Shown here: piece by piece, positions 19,305 through 27,844 of the stretch
Layout: each line of letters opens with the position of its first letter
How positions within the stretch are numbered: position 1 is the stretch's first letter
Origin: Leifsonia shinshuensis
GTDB taxonomy: Bacteria > Actinomycetota > Actinomycetes > Actinomycetales > Microbacteriaceae
Direction of reading: 5' to 3'
DNA: 64,000 nt
NCBI RefSeq assembly: GCF_013410375.1
Contig: NZ_JACCFL010000001.1
Span: 3,844,001-3,908,000, forward strand
The notes under the pieces: generated by a model
Databases searched by the model: none
Told to the model about the DNA's origin: nothing
Seen by the model: only the letters and a program-made list of their open reading frames with translations
Made by a program: the position numbers and the translations under genes

Positions 19305-20219
19305 TCACCAGCGGCCGGCGATCCACCCCGCGATGGCGTCGAGGGTGCGCGCCGCTCCGGGGTGCGACGGCTCGTTGATGTGGGCGTGGTCGGCGTCCGG
19401 CTCGACGTGGAGGGTCGCGTCCCTGCCCGCGTTCGCGAGCCGCGCGGCGAACGCCTCGCCGGACGGCCGGAGCCCGTCGTGCTCGCAGACGACGACGAGC
19501 GACGGCGGGAAGCCGCCGACCGAGCCGAGGCCGGGGAAGGCGTGCGGGTCGTGCAGCCGCGCCTCCGAGCCCGCGAAGTTGAGCGAGAGCTGCGCGGTCG
19601 GCGACGACGGATCGGGGACCGCTCCGGGATGCGCGCCGTCCGGGTCGAGCGCCGGGTAGACCAGCACCAGGCCGGCCGGGAGGCGCTCCCCCGCGTCGCG
19701 CAGCCGTGCCGCCGCGCCCGCGGTGAGGTTGCCTCCCGCGCTCGCGCCGCCGAGCAGCAGCGCGCCCGGCTCGACGCCGAACAGCTCGGCGCTGCGCTCT
19801 CGGGCGAATCGCCAGGCGGCGAGCACGTCGTCCGACGGCGCCGGGAAGTGCACGTCGCCGAGGCACTTCACGTAGTCGACCGCGAGCACCGGGATGCCGC
19901 GGGCGGCGAGCTCCAGCGCGACCCAGTTCGACTCCGGCATGTCGAGGTGCCCGCCGATGAAGGCGCCGCCGTGCACCCAGACGAGCGCGGCGCCCGCGTG
20001 CGCCGCGGTGTCGTCGCGGTAGAGGCGCGCCGGCTGCGGGCCGCTCGGGGCCGCCACAACGAGGTCGCGCGTCCGCACGTGCGCGAGGCGCGGGAACCGC
20101 CGCTTCAGCGACGCCGTGTCGATGTCCGGCCGGGGGTCGGCGGGCTCGCCGTGCTCACGCAGCCAGGCGAGCGCCTCCGGCAGCGGCAGGGTGCGGAGGT
20201 CCGGCTCAGTGTCGGTCAT
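19305..20219 (-). CDS. Alpha/beta hydrolase, HSL-type esterase
   Basis: This 304-residue esterase has the oxyanion motif HGGAF, the nucleophile elbow GGASAGG and a late acid/His pair (CEHDGLRPSGE, DADHAHIN) typical of the hormone-sensitive-lipase family (bacterial family IV). It has no signal peptide. It is the last gene of operon B, 11 bases after the fusion gene. It may remove acetyl, malonyl or feruloyl groups that decorate plant glycosides, or open a lactone; the acyl substrate is unknown. Upstream in-frame residues are a shadow of the fusion gene. Confidence 0.88.
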   Translation of the reverse strand: MTDTEPDLRTLPLPEALAWLREHGEPADPRPDIDTASLKRRFPRLAHVRTRDLVVAAPSGPQPARLYRDDTAAHAGAALVWVHGGAFIGGHLDMPESNWVALELAARGIPVLAVDYVKCLGDVHFPAPSDDVLAAWRFARERSAELFGVEPGALLLGGASAGGNLTAGAAARLRDAGERLPAGLVLVYPALDPDGAHPGAVPDPSSPTAQLSLNFAGSEARLHDPHAFPGLGSVGGFPPSLVVVCEHDGLRPSGEAFAARLANAGRDATLHVEPDADHAHINEPSHPGAARTLDAIAGWIAGRW

Positions 20220-20230
20220 CCGGGCACACC

Positions 20231-21712
20231 CTATCCGGCCGCGGGCTGAAGCGATCGCATGCTCGCCCGGATCAGGTCGTGCTGCTTGCGCACGAGCAGC
20301 AGCGGGTCGACCTCCCCGAGCTCGGCGAACGCGTGGCCCTCCCACTCGCTCGACCAGTAGCCGCGGTAGCCGCCCTCCACGAACACCTTCACCAGTTCGG
20401 GGTAGTCGATCGCCGGCTCCTGGCCGTGCTCGTCGATGTCGTAGAACTTGGCGTGCACGTGCAGGATCTGCGGCATGATGTCCGCCCACTCGCGCGGGTC
20501 GACGTGGCCGTGCATGTTGAAGGCCAGGTGGGCGAACGCGCCGAGCCGGCCGGGGTCGAAGCCGCGGCTGTTCAGGTAGCCGATGAACTCCTGCTGGCGG
20601 TCGCGCATCGAGGCATCCGTCGCCCAGATCTCCTGCAGGCGCAGCACCTCCTCGCCGCCGAGACCCGCCCGCCGCACGGCGCGCAGCAGCGTGGGCGACA
20701 TGCTGTGCATGGTCGACGAGAAGTCGGCGACGAAGCCGAGCAGCGGCGAGTCGAGCTCGGCGTAGACGTCGCGCACCTTCACGATCTCCGGGGAGTTCGG
20801 GCCCAGCGGAGCGTGGATCTCGTAGGCCAGCTTCAGCTCCAGCTCTTCGGCGACGGGCAGCAGGCGGCGCAGCAGGTCCGGCTTCGCCGACTGGATGCGC
20901 ACCAGCGGGAAGCCGAGCTTCTTCGCGCCGCGGAACAGCAGGTCGCTGAATTCGAACTCCTCGTCGGGCGTCATGTCGCGGTCGCGCCGCTTGCCCATAT
21001 CGAGGTTCGCGCCGAACGAGCTGGCGTCGAAGCCGTGCCGGTCGAAGGCCTCCCGCCAGGTGGCGACGAACACGTCGGACACCACCGGGTAGGTCGGCAG
21101 CACCTGGGAGGCCACGATCTCGATTCCCGGCCCGATCCCGAGCTCGGCCACCCGGTCGAGCAGGCCGTCGAAGTCGAACCAGCCGGCTCGGAACTCGGCG
21201 CTCGCAGAGTACAAGGTGAGGCCTAGCTTGAACGGGTCGGCGTCGGTCGCCTCCGGCGCGGGCGGCACGTCGGTGACGAGCGCGGGCGGCGCGGCATCGT
21301 GATCGGTCGCGGTGAGCGTCAGCCGCTGGTGGACGACGTTGGGCACGTAGAGGCCCGGGCCGCCGTCCTGACCGGGAGCGATCTGCATGTACGGCAAGCG
21401 CAGCTCGCCGTGCAGCTCGACCTCGTGCGTCTCGCCGAGCGCGACGGCCGGGTCCCGCCGCACGATCAGCAGCGGGTGCGACTGCAGGTACCAGAGCACG
21501 TCGCTCTGCTGCGGGAGGTCGGCGATCGCGTAGCGCACGCCGTCCAGCTCGAAGGTCAGGTCCTCCTCCGGCACCGCCACGCCGTCGAGCGTCAGCCGGA
21601 GGGTGCTGACCGAGGAGAGCCACAGGCTGCGGTACCAGGGGATGGTGAGCGCGAGCGCGAGACCGTCGGGGTGGACGCGCAGGCTCGCGTCGTCGATGAG
21701 TCCGTTGGGCAT
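20231..21712 (-). CDS. Single-chain beta-alpha fusion of a C-glycoside deglycosidase-like enzyme
   Basis: This 493-residue protein joins what are separate genes elsewhere. Residues 1-132 are a beta domain (IPWYRSLW near 24, YMQIAPGQDGGPG near 108). Residues 133-160 are an Ala/Pro/Asp-rich linker. Residues 161-493 are a TIM-barrel alpha domain with likely metal ligands Glu298 (YEIHAP), Asp330 (VADFSS), His420 (HVHAKF) and Glu456 (SSEWEG). The frame runs unbroken, so this is a true fusion. The alpha domain is closest to the protein at 4651 and the beta domain to the one at 3421. It lies 2 bases after the separate alpha gene of operon B. Confidence 0.85.
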   Translation of the reverse strand: MPNGLIDDASLRVHPDGLALALTIPWYRSLWLSSVSTLRLTLDGVAVPEEDLTFELDGVRYAIADLPQQSDVLWYLQSHPLLIVRRDPAVALGETHEVELHGELRLPYMQIAPGQDGGPGLYVPNVVHQRLTLTATDHDAAPPALVTDVPPAPEATDADPFKLGLTLYSASAEFRAGWFDFDGLLDRVAELGIGPGIEIVASQVLPTYPVVSDVFVATWREAFDRHGFDASSFGANLDMGKRRDRDMTPDEEFEFSDLLFRGAKKLGFPLVRIQSAKPDLLRRLLPVAEELELKLAYEIHAPLGPNSPEIVKVRDVYAELDSPLLGFVADFSSTMHSMSPTLLRAVRRAGLGGEEVLRLQEIWATDASMRDRQQEFIGYLNSRGFDPGRLGAFAHLAFNMHGHVDPREWADIMPQILHVHAKFYDIDEHGQEPAIDYPELVKVFVEGGYRGYWSSEWEGHAFAELGEVDPLLLVRKQHDLIRASMRSLQPAAG

Positions 21713-21714
21713 GG

Positions 21715-22677
21715 TCAGTTCCTGTCTGCGAGCGCCGGGTCGGCGGCGCGGTCGGCGGCCGCGCGTTCAGCGGCGATGGTGCGGAGGAGGGCGTGCTGTC
21801 GGCGCAGCTGGTCGGGCGCGCGGTAGGGCTCGTGGTGGCCCTCGTACTCGCTGGACAGCCAGCCGGTGTAGCCGGAGTCCACGACCACGTCGAGGATCTC
21901 CCGCCAGGGGATGTAGTGGTCGACCAGGTCGTCGTCCACCTCGTAGAACTTGGCCTGGAAGTAGACCGTGTGCTCCATCACGTCGGCCAGGTCGGAGACC
22001 GGCACGAACGGCACCACCGGCGGCCGGGCCGACCCGTCGCCCATCCGGAACGAGGCGCTGCCGCCCCGGCGCGGGTACGGCGACAGCTCGAACACGCCGG
22101 TGTCGATCAGGAGGCCGAAGTGCTCGGAGCCGGTGCGCTCCTTGAAGTCGATGTACTCCTCCACCACCGGGGACTTGATGATCGTCGGCCAGTGGATCTC
22201 GGGGCAGATCACGATGTCCAGGTCGGCGGCGAGCTGCAGGTTGCGCTCGACGGCCTCCTGCCAGATCGGGTCGACGCGCAGGTCCTCGGAGATGACGCCG
22301 ATCTTCGGCCGCACGAACGAGAAGCCGAGGGTGGAGGCCAGTCGGAGGTCGAGCTCCAGCTGCGCCGCGCCCTCCTGGACGGTCATGCCGCGGCCCGGGA
22401 AGCGCCGGGTGTCGAGCCACGAGCCGTAGAGCGTCGGCGTGAGCCCCAGGCGCTCGTTGCGGGCGAACCAGGCGTCGATCCAGGCGGTGGACGGGTTCGG
22501 GTAGTCCTCGACGTGGCCCTCGCCGAGGAGCTCGATGCCGGTCGCGCCGAGGTCGGCGACGTCCTCGATGCACTCCTCGACGGTCATGGTCACGCCGATG
22601 TCGTCGGTGTACGAGTACAGCGAGACGCCGAGGCCGAAGGGCAGATCGGTGGTGGTCCCCAGAAGATCGGTGGTCAC
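21715..22677 (-). CDS. C-glycoside deglycosidase alpha-subunit-like TIM-barrel protein (alpha4)
   Basis: This 320-residue protein is a divergent member of the alpha family. It keeps Glu160 (PEIHWP), Asp192 (LIDTGV) and Glu277 (SSEYEGHHE). The usual His of the HVHAKF motif is replaced: the aligned stretch is VYFQAKF, with Gln241 at the ligand position. Translation starts at GTG and overlaps the beta4 stop (GTGA at 22674-22677), so the two probably form one complex. The changed ligand could mean altered metal binding, a different substrate or a non-catalytic role. Confidence 0.8.
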   Translation of the reverse strand: MTTDLLGTTTDLPFGLGVSLYSYTDDIGVTMTVEECIEDVADLGATGIELLGEGHVEDYPNPSTAWIDAWFARNERLGLTPTLYGSWLDTRRFPGRGMTVQEGAAQLELDLRLASTLGFSFVRPKIGVISEDLRVDPIWQEAVERNLQLAADLDIVICPEIHWPTIIKSPVVEEYIDFKERTGSEHFGLLIDTGVFELSPYPRRGGSASFRMGDGSARPPVVPFVPVSDLADVMEHTVYFQAKFYEVDDDLVDHYIPWREILDVVVDSGYTGWLSSEYEGHHEPYRAPDQLRRQHALLRTIAAERAAADRAADPALADRN

Positions 22678-23090
22678 AGCACGATCACCGCCTTCCGCGA
22701 CGCCGTCCAGATCGAGGGCTGCAGCTCCTCGGGGATGTACGACATCCGCAAGCGCAGCTCCAGCGTGACGTCGTGGATGCCGCGGGAGAGTCCGCCGGCA
22801 CGCGGCACGGTCAGCACCGCGGCGTGCCCGAGGGGCCAGCGCGCGTCCGTGGACTCCTGGAGCTCGGCGAACGAGAACTCCGCCGCGGTGTCGTGGCCGG
22901 TCGGCAGCGTCCAGCGGATGTCGTCGCCGTCGAATCGCTCGCCGTCGACGGTCACGGTCGGCTTCTCGATCAGGTTCGCCCAGAGCCCGCGGTAGTAGGG
23001 GCTGCGGACGCGCAGCTGGAATCCGGTGCGCGCGCCCTCCGGCCCGACATTGCGGAAGCCGGAGGTCTGTATCAACTGTTCTTCGAGCAT
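22674..23090 (-). CDS. C-glycoside deglycosidase beta-subunit-like protein (beta4)
   Basis: This 138-residue beta-rich protein has SPYYRGLW near residue 29 in place of IPWYRSLW, and ends with an ELRLRMSYIPEELQPSI segment. It is the most divergent of the four beta sequences here, matching the divergence of its overlapping partner alpha4. A GAGGATCGA ribosome site precedes the ATG. The GMC oxidoreductase upstream would supply its 3-keto substrate. Confidence 0.75.
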   Translation of the reverse strand: MLEEQLIQTSGFRNVGPEGARTGFQLRVRSPYYRGLWANLIEKPTVTVDGERFDGDDIRWTLPTGHDTAAEFSFAELQESTDARWPLGHAAVLTVPRAGGLSRGIHDVTLELRLRMSYIPEELQPSIWTASRKAVIVL

Positions 23091-23121
23091 TCGATCCTCG
23101 TTTCGGTGGTGCTGGTCCGGG

Positions 23122-24732
23122 TCAGTTCCGCGCCTCGGCGGACGCCTCCGCGGTGAGCCGCGCCGCGGCCTCCCGGGCGCCGCGGACGGCGATGGCGACG
23201 CTCATCAGCGTGGGGTTCATGGTGGTGGCGGTGGGGATGAGCGCGTTGCCGCCGACGACGAGGTTCTCGTACCCCCACACGCGGGAGTACGGGTCGGCGA
23301 CCGAGGTGCCGTCGTCCTCCGCGCCCATCCGCATCGTGCCCTGGTAGTGCAGGCTGGAGCCGTTGGGCAGCAGCCGCGGCTCGGCGACGAACGTGCCCAG
23401 CGCGTTTCCGGCGCGGCGGAGGCGCTCGGTGGCCTCCGCGATCTCGGCCTGCTCGCTGTCGGTGAGCGCGTACTCGATGGTCAGGTTGGGGAAGCCGCGG
23501 TAGTCGGGCTCGGCGTCGTCGAACGTCACGGCGTCCTCGAACCGCGGCTGCTTGCGCATCCCGTAGCCCATGTTCACGTAGCCCCAGCGGTTGCCCGCGG
23601 CGGGGTGGTCCGGGTCGAGCTGGAACGGCGGGTTCTCCGCGTACATCACCTGCAGCGAGAACGGGTGGCCCGGCTCGGAGAACGGGATGCGGTTCACCGC
23701 GGCGACCGGGTCGGCGGCGTTGAGCGCGCGGCGGGCGAGCTCGCGGTCGAGGTCTTCCTCGGACGCGTACCGGGACATCCCCTCGGGGTCGAGGGCGACG
23801 GTCGAGATCACCACCGGGTGCTCGGTCAGGTAGTGACCGAGGGCGCGCGGGCGGATGCCGGACGCCCAGAGCAACTGCGGCGAACGGAACGCGTCGGCCG
23901 CGACGACCACGAGGTCGGCCGCCACCGCGTAGACCTCGTGACTGCGCAGGTCCTCGACCGTGACGCCGGTGACGCGGCCGTCCTCGTGGTCGACGCGGCG
24001 CACGAGCGAGAGGTCGCGCAGCTCGAACCGGTCGGCGAGGCCGCCCTCCGGGTCGAGGAGCGGGCCGAGCACGACATCGGCTCCGGCCCAGCGCATCGTG
24101 CCGTCGGGCTGCGGGTCGCCGGAGACCGGGAGGGTGCTCGGGCCGTAGCCCTCGGGCAGCTCGCTGCCGAACTCCTCGGTCAGCAGCGAGCGGATGGCGG
24201 CGCCGATCTCCGAGTCGGCGAACGCCGCGGTCTGCACGTGCAGCAGCCGCGCGGCCTCCGCGATCAGCTCCTCCCACTCGGCGTCGGAGATGAACGGGAT
24301 GCGCTCGCTGAACGACGGGCTCGGCGTCGCGCAGGTCCAGTGCGCGCCCATCCCGCCGACGTTGGTGGAGGCCGCGGCGGCCGGGAAGGTCGCCGCGTGA
24401 GCTGAGCCCTCGCCGCCGAAGTCGAGCAGGTGCGTCCCGCCGCGCGCAGTGAACATGCCCTCCACGACGACCGACGACGGGATGCCCAGCGACTCGCGGA
24501 ACGCGCCCGCCTGCGGTCCCTGGGACAGCTCGCGGGCGCGCTCCTTCTCGGCGGGGTGGGGGATGTTGCGGACGTTCTCGCCGGCGATCGCGGTGAGCTG
24601 CGGGCCGGCCTCGAACATCACGACGCGCGCGTCGGGGACGGCTTCGAGCAGCAGGCGCGCGTACGCGGAGCCGATCGGTCCGCTGCCGACGACGGCGACG
24701 GTGCGGGCGGTGTTCGTCGGGGACGGGTTCAT
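23122..24732 (-). CDS. GMC / pyranose-oxidase-type FAD oxidoreductase (second candidate glycoside 3-oxidase)
   Basis: This 536-residue flavoprotein has an N-terminal VAVVGSGPIGSAYA, an internal GGMGAHWTCA, and a pyranose-oxidase-like active site with His462 (LHYQGT) and Asn506 (MNPTLMS). It is homologous along its length to the protein at 7243 but lacks the GADEI repeat. Directly upstream of beta4-alpha4 and the fusion, it is the likely oxidising step of operon B. It lies 28 bases after the MFS transporter. The electron acceptor (oxygen or a carrier) cannot be told from sequence. Confidence 0.86.
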   Translation of the reverse strand: MNPSPTNTARTVAVVGSGPIGSAYARLLLEAVPDARVVMFEAGPQLTAIAGENVRNIPHPAEKERARELSQGPQAGAFRESLGIPSSVVVEGMFTARGGTHLLDFGGEGSAHAATFPAAAASTNVGGMGAHWTCATPSPSFSERIPFISDAEWEELIAEAARLLHVQTAAFADSEIGAAIRSLLTEEFGSELPEGYGPSTLPVSGDPQPDGTMRWAGADVVLGPLLDPEGGLADRFELRDLSLVRRVDHEDGRVTGVTVEDLRSHEVYAVAADLVVVAADAFRSPQLLWASGIRPRALGHYLTEHPVVISTVALDPEGMSRYASEEDLDRELARRALNAADPVAAVNRIPFSEPGHPFSLQVMYAENPPFQLDPDHPAAGNRWGYVNMGYGMRKQPRFEDAVTFDDAEPDYRGFPNLTIEYALTDSEQAEIAEATERLRRAGNALGTFVAEPRLLPNGSSLHYQGTMRMGAEDDGTSVADPYSRVWGYENLVVGGNALIPTATTMNPTLMSVAIAVRGAREAAARLTAEASAEARN

Positions 24733-24760
24733 GGTGCTCTCCTGCGGTCTCTCAGGTGGG

Positions 24761-26254
24761 TCAGGCGGGGATGGACTCGGTGGTGGCGCCGCGCAGCGCG
24801 CCCGGCTCGTCGGACAGCCGGCGGTTCGGCAGCAGGATCGACGCGACGACCCCGACGAGGTAGGTCGCCGCGAGCGCGACGAAGATCGGGACGAAGACGC
24901 CCTGGTAGACCCGGGCGATCTCCTGCTGGAGCGCGGGGGTCTGCGCGTGGGCGATGGCAGGTGTCAGGGTCGCGGCGTCGAGCCCGGCCGGGAGCAGCGC
25001 GGCGACGCCCGCGCCGATCAGACCGCCGATCAGCGCCGTGGCGACGGTCGCGCCGACCTGGCGCACCAGGTTGACGCTCGCCGTGATCGAGCCCGTCTCC
25101 GCGCGCGGAACCGCGCTCTGCACGACCGCGACGATCAGGCTCATGAAGGCGCCCGTCCCGAGGCCGACGACGGCCATCGCGAGCGTCGGCGCCCAGAGCG
25201 GGGCGCCCGCGGGCAGCAGCGCCATCGCGCCGAGGCCGGCGGCCCCGAGGACCGTGCCGGCCAGCGGGTAGAGGCGGTAGTGGCCGGTGCGGCTGACCAG
25301 CCAGCCGGTCGCGAGGTTGCTGACCAGCATCCCGAACACCGTCGCGATCGGAACCAGCCCGGAGACGGTCGCGCTCGTCCGGTACGCCATCTGGAAGTAG
25401 GTGGGCAGGTAGGAGGTGATCGAGAATAGCCCGATGCCGACGATCGCCGAGATGACGGTGCCGGTCGCGACCGTGCGGTCGGCGAAGTGGGAGAGGTCCA
25501 CGAGCGGTTCGGTGACCCGGAGCTCCACGACGAAGAACACGGCGAGCGCGGCGGCCGCCACGACGAACGCGACGAACGCGGACGCCGCCTGCGCCGGATC
25601 GCCCACCCAGGCGACCGCGAGCACGAGCGCCACCAGCCCGACGGTGAGCGCGATCGACCCGGCGACGTCGAAACCGCCGCGCCGGCCGGGCTCGAGATGC
25701 GGGACGGCGACGATCGCGAGAGCCAGTGCGGCGACGCCGACCGGGGCGTTGATCCAGAACACCCACGGCCAGCCCCAGGTGTCGGTGATGATCCCGCCGA
25801 GGACCGGGCCGATCAGGATCGCGATCGGGAAGGCCGCGCCGATGATCGCCAGGAACTTGGGCCGCTGCCGCGGTGTGGTGGTCTCCGCGATGATCGTCTG
25901 CGACATGAGCTGGAGGCCGGCGGAGCTCATCCCCTGGACGACGCGCGCGACGATCAGCCAGACGATGCCGTTCGCGAAGCCGCAGGCCACGGACGCGAGC
26001 ACGAACACCGTCACCGAGCTGAGGAAGACGGCTCGCGGCCCGATCCGGTCGCCCAGCTTGCCCAGGATCGGCAGCAGGACGGTGCTGGCGAGCGTGTAGC
26101 CGACCACGATCCAGCTCATGTGCTCGAGCGCCCCGAGCCGGCCGGCGACCGTCGCGATCGCGGTGCTCACGACGGTGTTGTCGAGCGCCCCGAGGAACGA
26201 GACGGCGAGGAGGGAGGTGACGAGGAGGCGGAACCTCAGTGGCGAGAGCGGCAT
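24761..26254 (-). CDS. MFS transporter, DHA2 (EmrB/QacA) type
   Basis: This 497-residue membrane protein has about 14 predicted segments. The motif-A region LPILGKLGDRIGPRAVFL and the motif-C-like region GPVLGGIITDTWGWPWVFWINAP are typical of the DHA2 drug/H+ antiporter family. It is the first gene of operon B. It could export a toxic aglycone released by cleavage or import the glycoside; the family usually exports. Its promoter region (26353-26382) has a dyad of the kind bound by TetR repressors, although no TetR gene is nearby. Confidence 0.88.
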   Translation of the reverse strand: MPLSPLRFRLLVTSLLAVSFLGALDNTVVSTAIATVAGRLGALEHMSWIVVGYTLASTVLLPILGKLGDRIGPRAVFLSSVTVFVLASVACGFANGIVWLIVARVVQGMSSAGLQLMSQTIIAETTTPRQRPKFLAIIGAAFPIAILIGPVLGGIITDTWGWPWVFWINAPVGVAALALAIVAVPHLEPGRRGGFDVAGSIALTVGLVALVLAVAWVGDPAQAASAFVAFVVAAAALAVFFVVELRVTEPLVDLSHFADRTVATGTVISAIVGIGLFSITSYLPTYFQMAYRTSATVSGLVPIATVFGMLVSNLATGWLVSRTGHYRLYPLAGTVLGAAGLGAMALLPAGAPLWAPTLAMAVVGLGTGAFMSLIVAVVQSAVPRAETGSITASVNLVRQVGATVATALIGGLIGAGVAALLPAGLDAATLTPAIAHAQTPALQQEIARVYQGVFVPIFVALAATYLVGVVASILLPNRRLSDEPGALRGATTESIPA

Positions 26255-26352
26255 ACGCGAGACCCGAACGATCGGGTGATCGACGCGACGGTTTGTGCCC
26301 TCGCCCGCGGCTTTACGGGGAGGAACGGGCGCAGGGCCCCGACGTCATGGTC

Positions 26353-26382
26353 AGTCTAAGACAGACTTACGTCATTTTTCAA
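26353..26382 (-). promoter_or_regulatory. Predicted promoter of operon B with overlapping dyad
   Basis: On the minus strand TTGAAA (26382-26377) and TAGACT (26358-26353) are separated by 18 bases and fit a sigma-70-type promoter about 100 bases upstream of the MFS start. The dyad AGTCT-5-AGACT (26353-26367) covers the -10 box and is a candidate repressor site. Confidence 0.5.
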
Positions 26383-26399
26383 CCTAAGAATCGCGCCGC

Positions 26400-26454
26400 G
26401 ATTCGTGCCGAATGTCGACTCTCGTTACGCGAAAGGCGACATTCGGCACGAATC
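26400..26454. repeat. Long perfect inverted repeat with GATTCGTGCCGAAT core
   Basis: GATTCGTGCCGAATGTCG (26400-26417) and its exact reverse complement (26437-26454) form 18-base arms around a 19-base spacer. It starts 11 bases beyond the 3' end of the beta-propeller gene, so it may end transcription before operon B. The core is the same as in the two elements at 1105 and 1145. Confidence 0.75.
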
Positions 26455-26464
26455 TGCGATCGCG

Positions 26465-27643
26465 TCAGCGCCCGTCCGCGGCGGTGAAGACGTGCACACC
26501 GTCGGACTCCGGGACGAAGACCCGCGCCGGGCTCCCGATCGCCGTGACCTGATGGAAGCCGAGCGCGCCCTGACCCAGCGAGATGTTCGTCACGAACCGG
26601 TCGCTCCTGGCGTCGATCACCATCACCGCGGGCGGGTAGAGCTGCGGCAGTGGCGGCGGTCCCGCCGCACCGGCCTCCGCCGCGTAGAAACGGTCGTCAG
26701 CGCTGTTGAACCAGACCTCGTCCGCTCCCCCGGCGTTGTGGCCCGCGTAGCTCTGGAGGATACGGCCCGTCGCGGAGTCGATCAGCACCGGGGCGCCGTC
26801 GTTGCAGCCGAGCAGGAGCTCGCCCCGCAATCCGACGGCGAGCCCGCCCGGGTGGCAGGTCTCGTCGACCGGCATCAGGCTCTCCAGCCGGACGCGCACC
26901 GGGTCGATGTGGACGACCGCGCCGTCCGGCAGGTCGGTGGTGGAGCGCACCGCCTCCACGAACGACCGCGTCGCGGGATCCCACTGCGGCTGCTCGATCG
27001 CGTCGGCGCCCGCACCCGGGATGACGACGTGGCCGAGCACCCGGTGCGTCCCGTCCGCGCCGGGCCGGGCGCTGATCAGCGTCACCCACGGCGTGGCGGC
27101 TCCGGTGGAGGACGTGGCGTCCGGGCTGGATACCGCGATCACCTGGTCGACCGGGTCGTAGCCGATCTCGTCCGCTGTCGGCGCCCCGACCGGCACGGAG
27201 TCGACGATCCGGTAGGGCGCCTTCGCCGACAGCACCTTGACGGCGCCCGCGCCGTCCCCGGCCCAGACCTGGCCGAGGTCGTCCGCGAGGACGCCGGCCG
27301 GCCCTCCGGTGAAGCCGGGCACCTGGGCCAGCAGCTTCGCTGTGCGGCCGTCGATGACGTCGAGTGTCGAGTTCGCCAGGTCGCTGAGATAGACGCGGCC
27401 GGTGCGTTGATCGCCGAAAACGATGTCGGCGAACAGCGGCCCGCCCTGCGTCGGGATCGGGATGACCGCGGTCTGCGTGAAGGTTCCCCCTCGGCTTCCT
27501 TCACCTCCGCCCGCCGCGTAGGCCGCCCCGCCGGTGCCGGCGGTCGCGAGGGCGACGAGAACGGCGGCGCCGACGCCGATCGCCCTCGCCGGGACTCGTC
27601 CGATGACGCCGACTCTCGTCCGACGTCGCGTGCCGTGGATCAT
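26465..27643 (-). CDS. Secreted YncE-like beta-propeller protein
   Basis: This 392-residue protein has a basic N-terminus (MIHGTRRRTR), a hydrophobic stretch and an AYA cleavage site, so it is exported. The mature part is made of repeated blades of the YncE/NHL type (GRVYLSDLANSTLDVIDGRT, PPAVMVIDARSDRFVTNISL). The start at 27643 is preferred over the upstream in-frame ATG at 27700 because GGGAGG precedes it at good spacing. Ligand or enzyme activity is unknown. It is not tightly linked to its neighbours. Confidence 0.75.
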   Translation of the reverse strand: MIHGTRRRTRVGVIGRVPARAIGVGAAVLVALATAGTGGAAYAAGGGEGSRGGTFTQTAVIPIPTQGGPLFADIVFGDQRTGRVYLSDLANSTLDVIDGRTAKLLAQVPGFTGGPAGVLADDLGQVWAGDGAGAVKVLSAKAPYRIVDSVPVGAPTADEIGYDPVDQVIAVSSPDATSSTGAATPWVTLISARPGADGTHRVLGHVVIPGAGADAIEQPQWDPATRSFVEAVRSTTDLPDGAVVHIDPVRVRLESLMPVDETCHPGGLAVGLRGELLLGCNDGAPVLIDSATGRILQSYAGHNAGGADEVWFNSADDRFYAAEAGAAGPPPLPQLYPPAVMVIDARSDRFVTNISLGQGALGFHQVTAIGSPARVFVPESDGVHVFTAADGR

Positions 27644-27844
27644 CGATGACCTCCCATCGCCGGCGCGCCAGTGCGCCGGACTGGGCTTCACCGTATTCAT
27701 GACGGCACCCTGTCGTTACCTGCGATTGTCTGATGCGAGGAATCAGTCACATTTATACGGACAGGCTACGGATCGATTCTGTGAATACCCGCATGCTGAC
27801 GGACGCGAGCGATCCGGACCCGCCGGCGCCGCGGACCGCACGCC

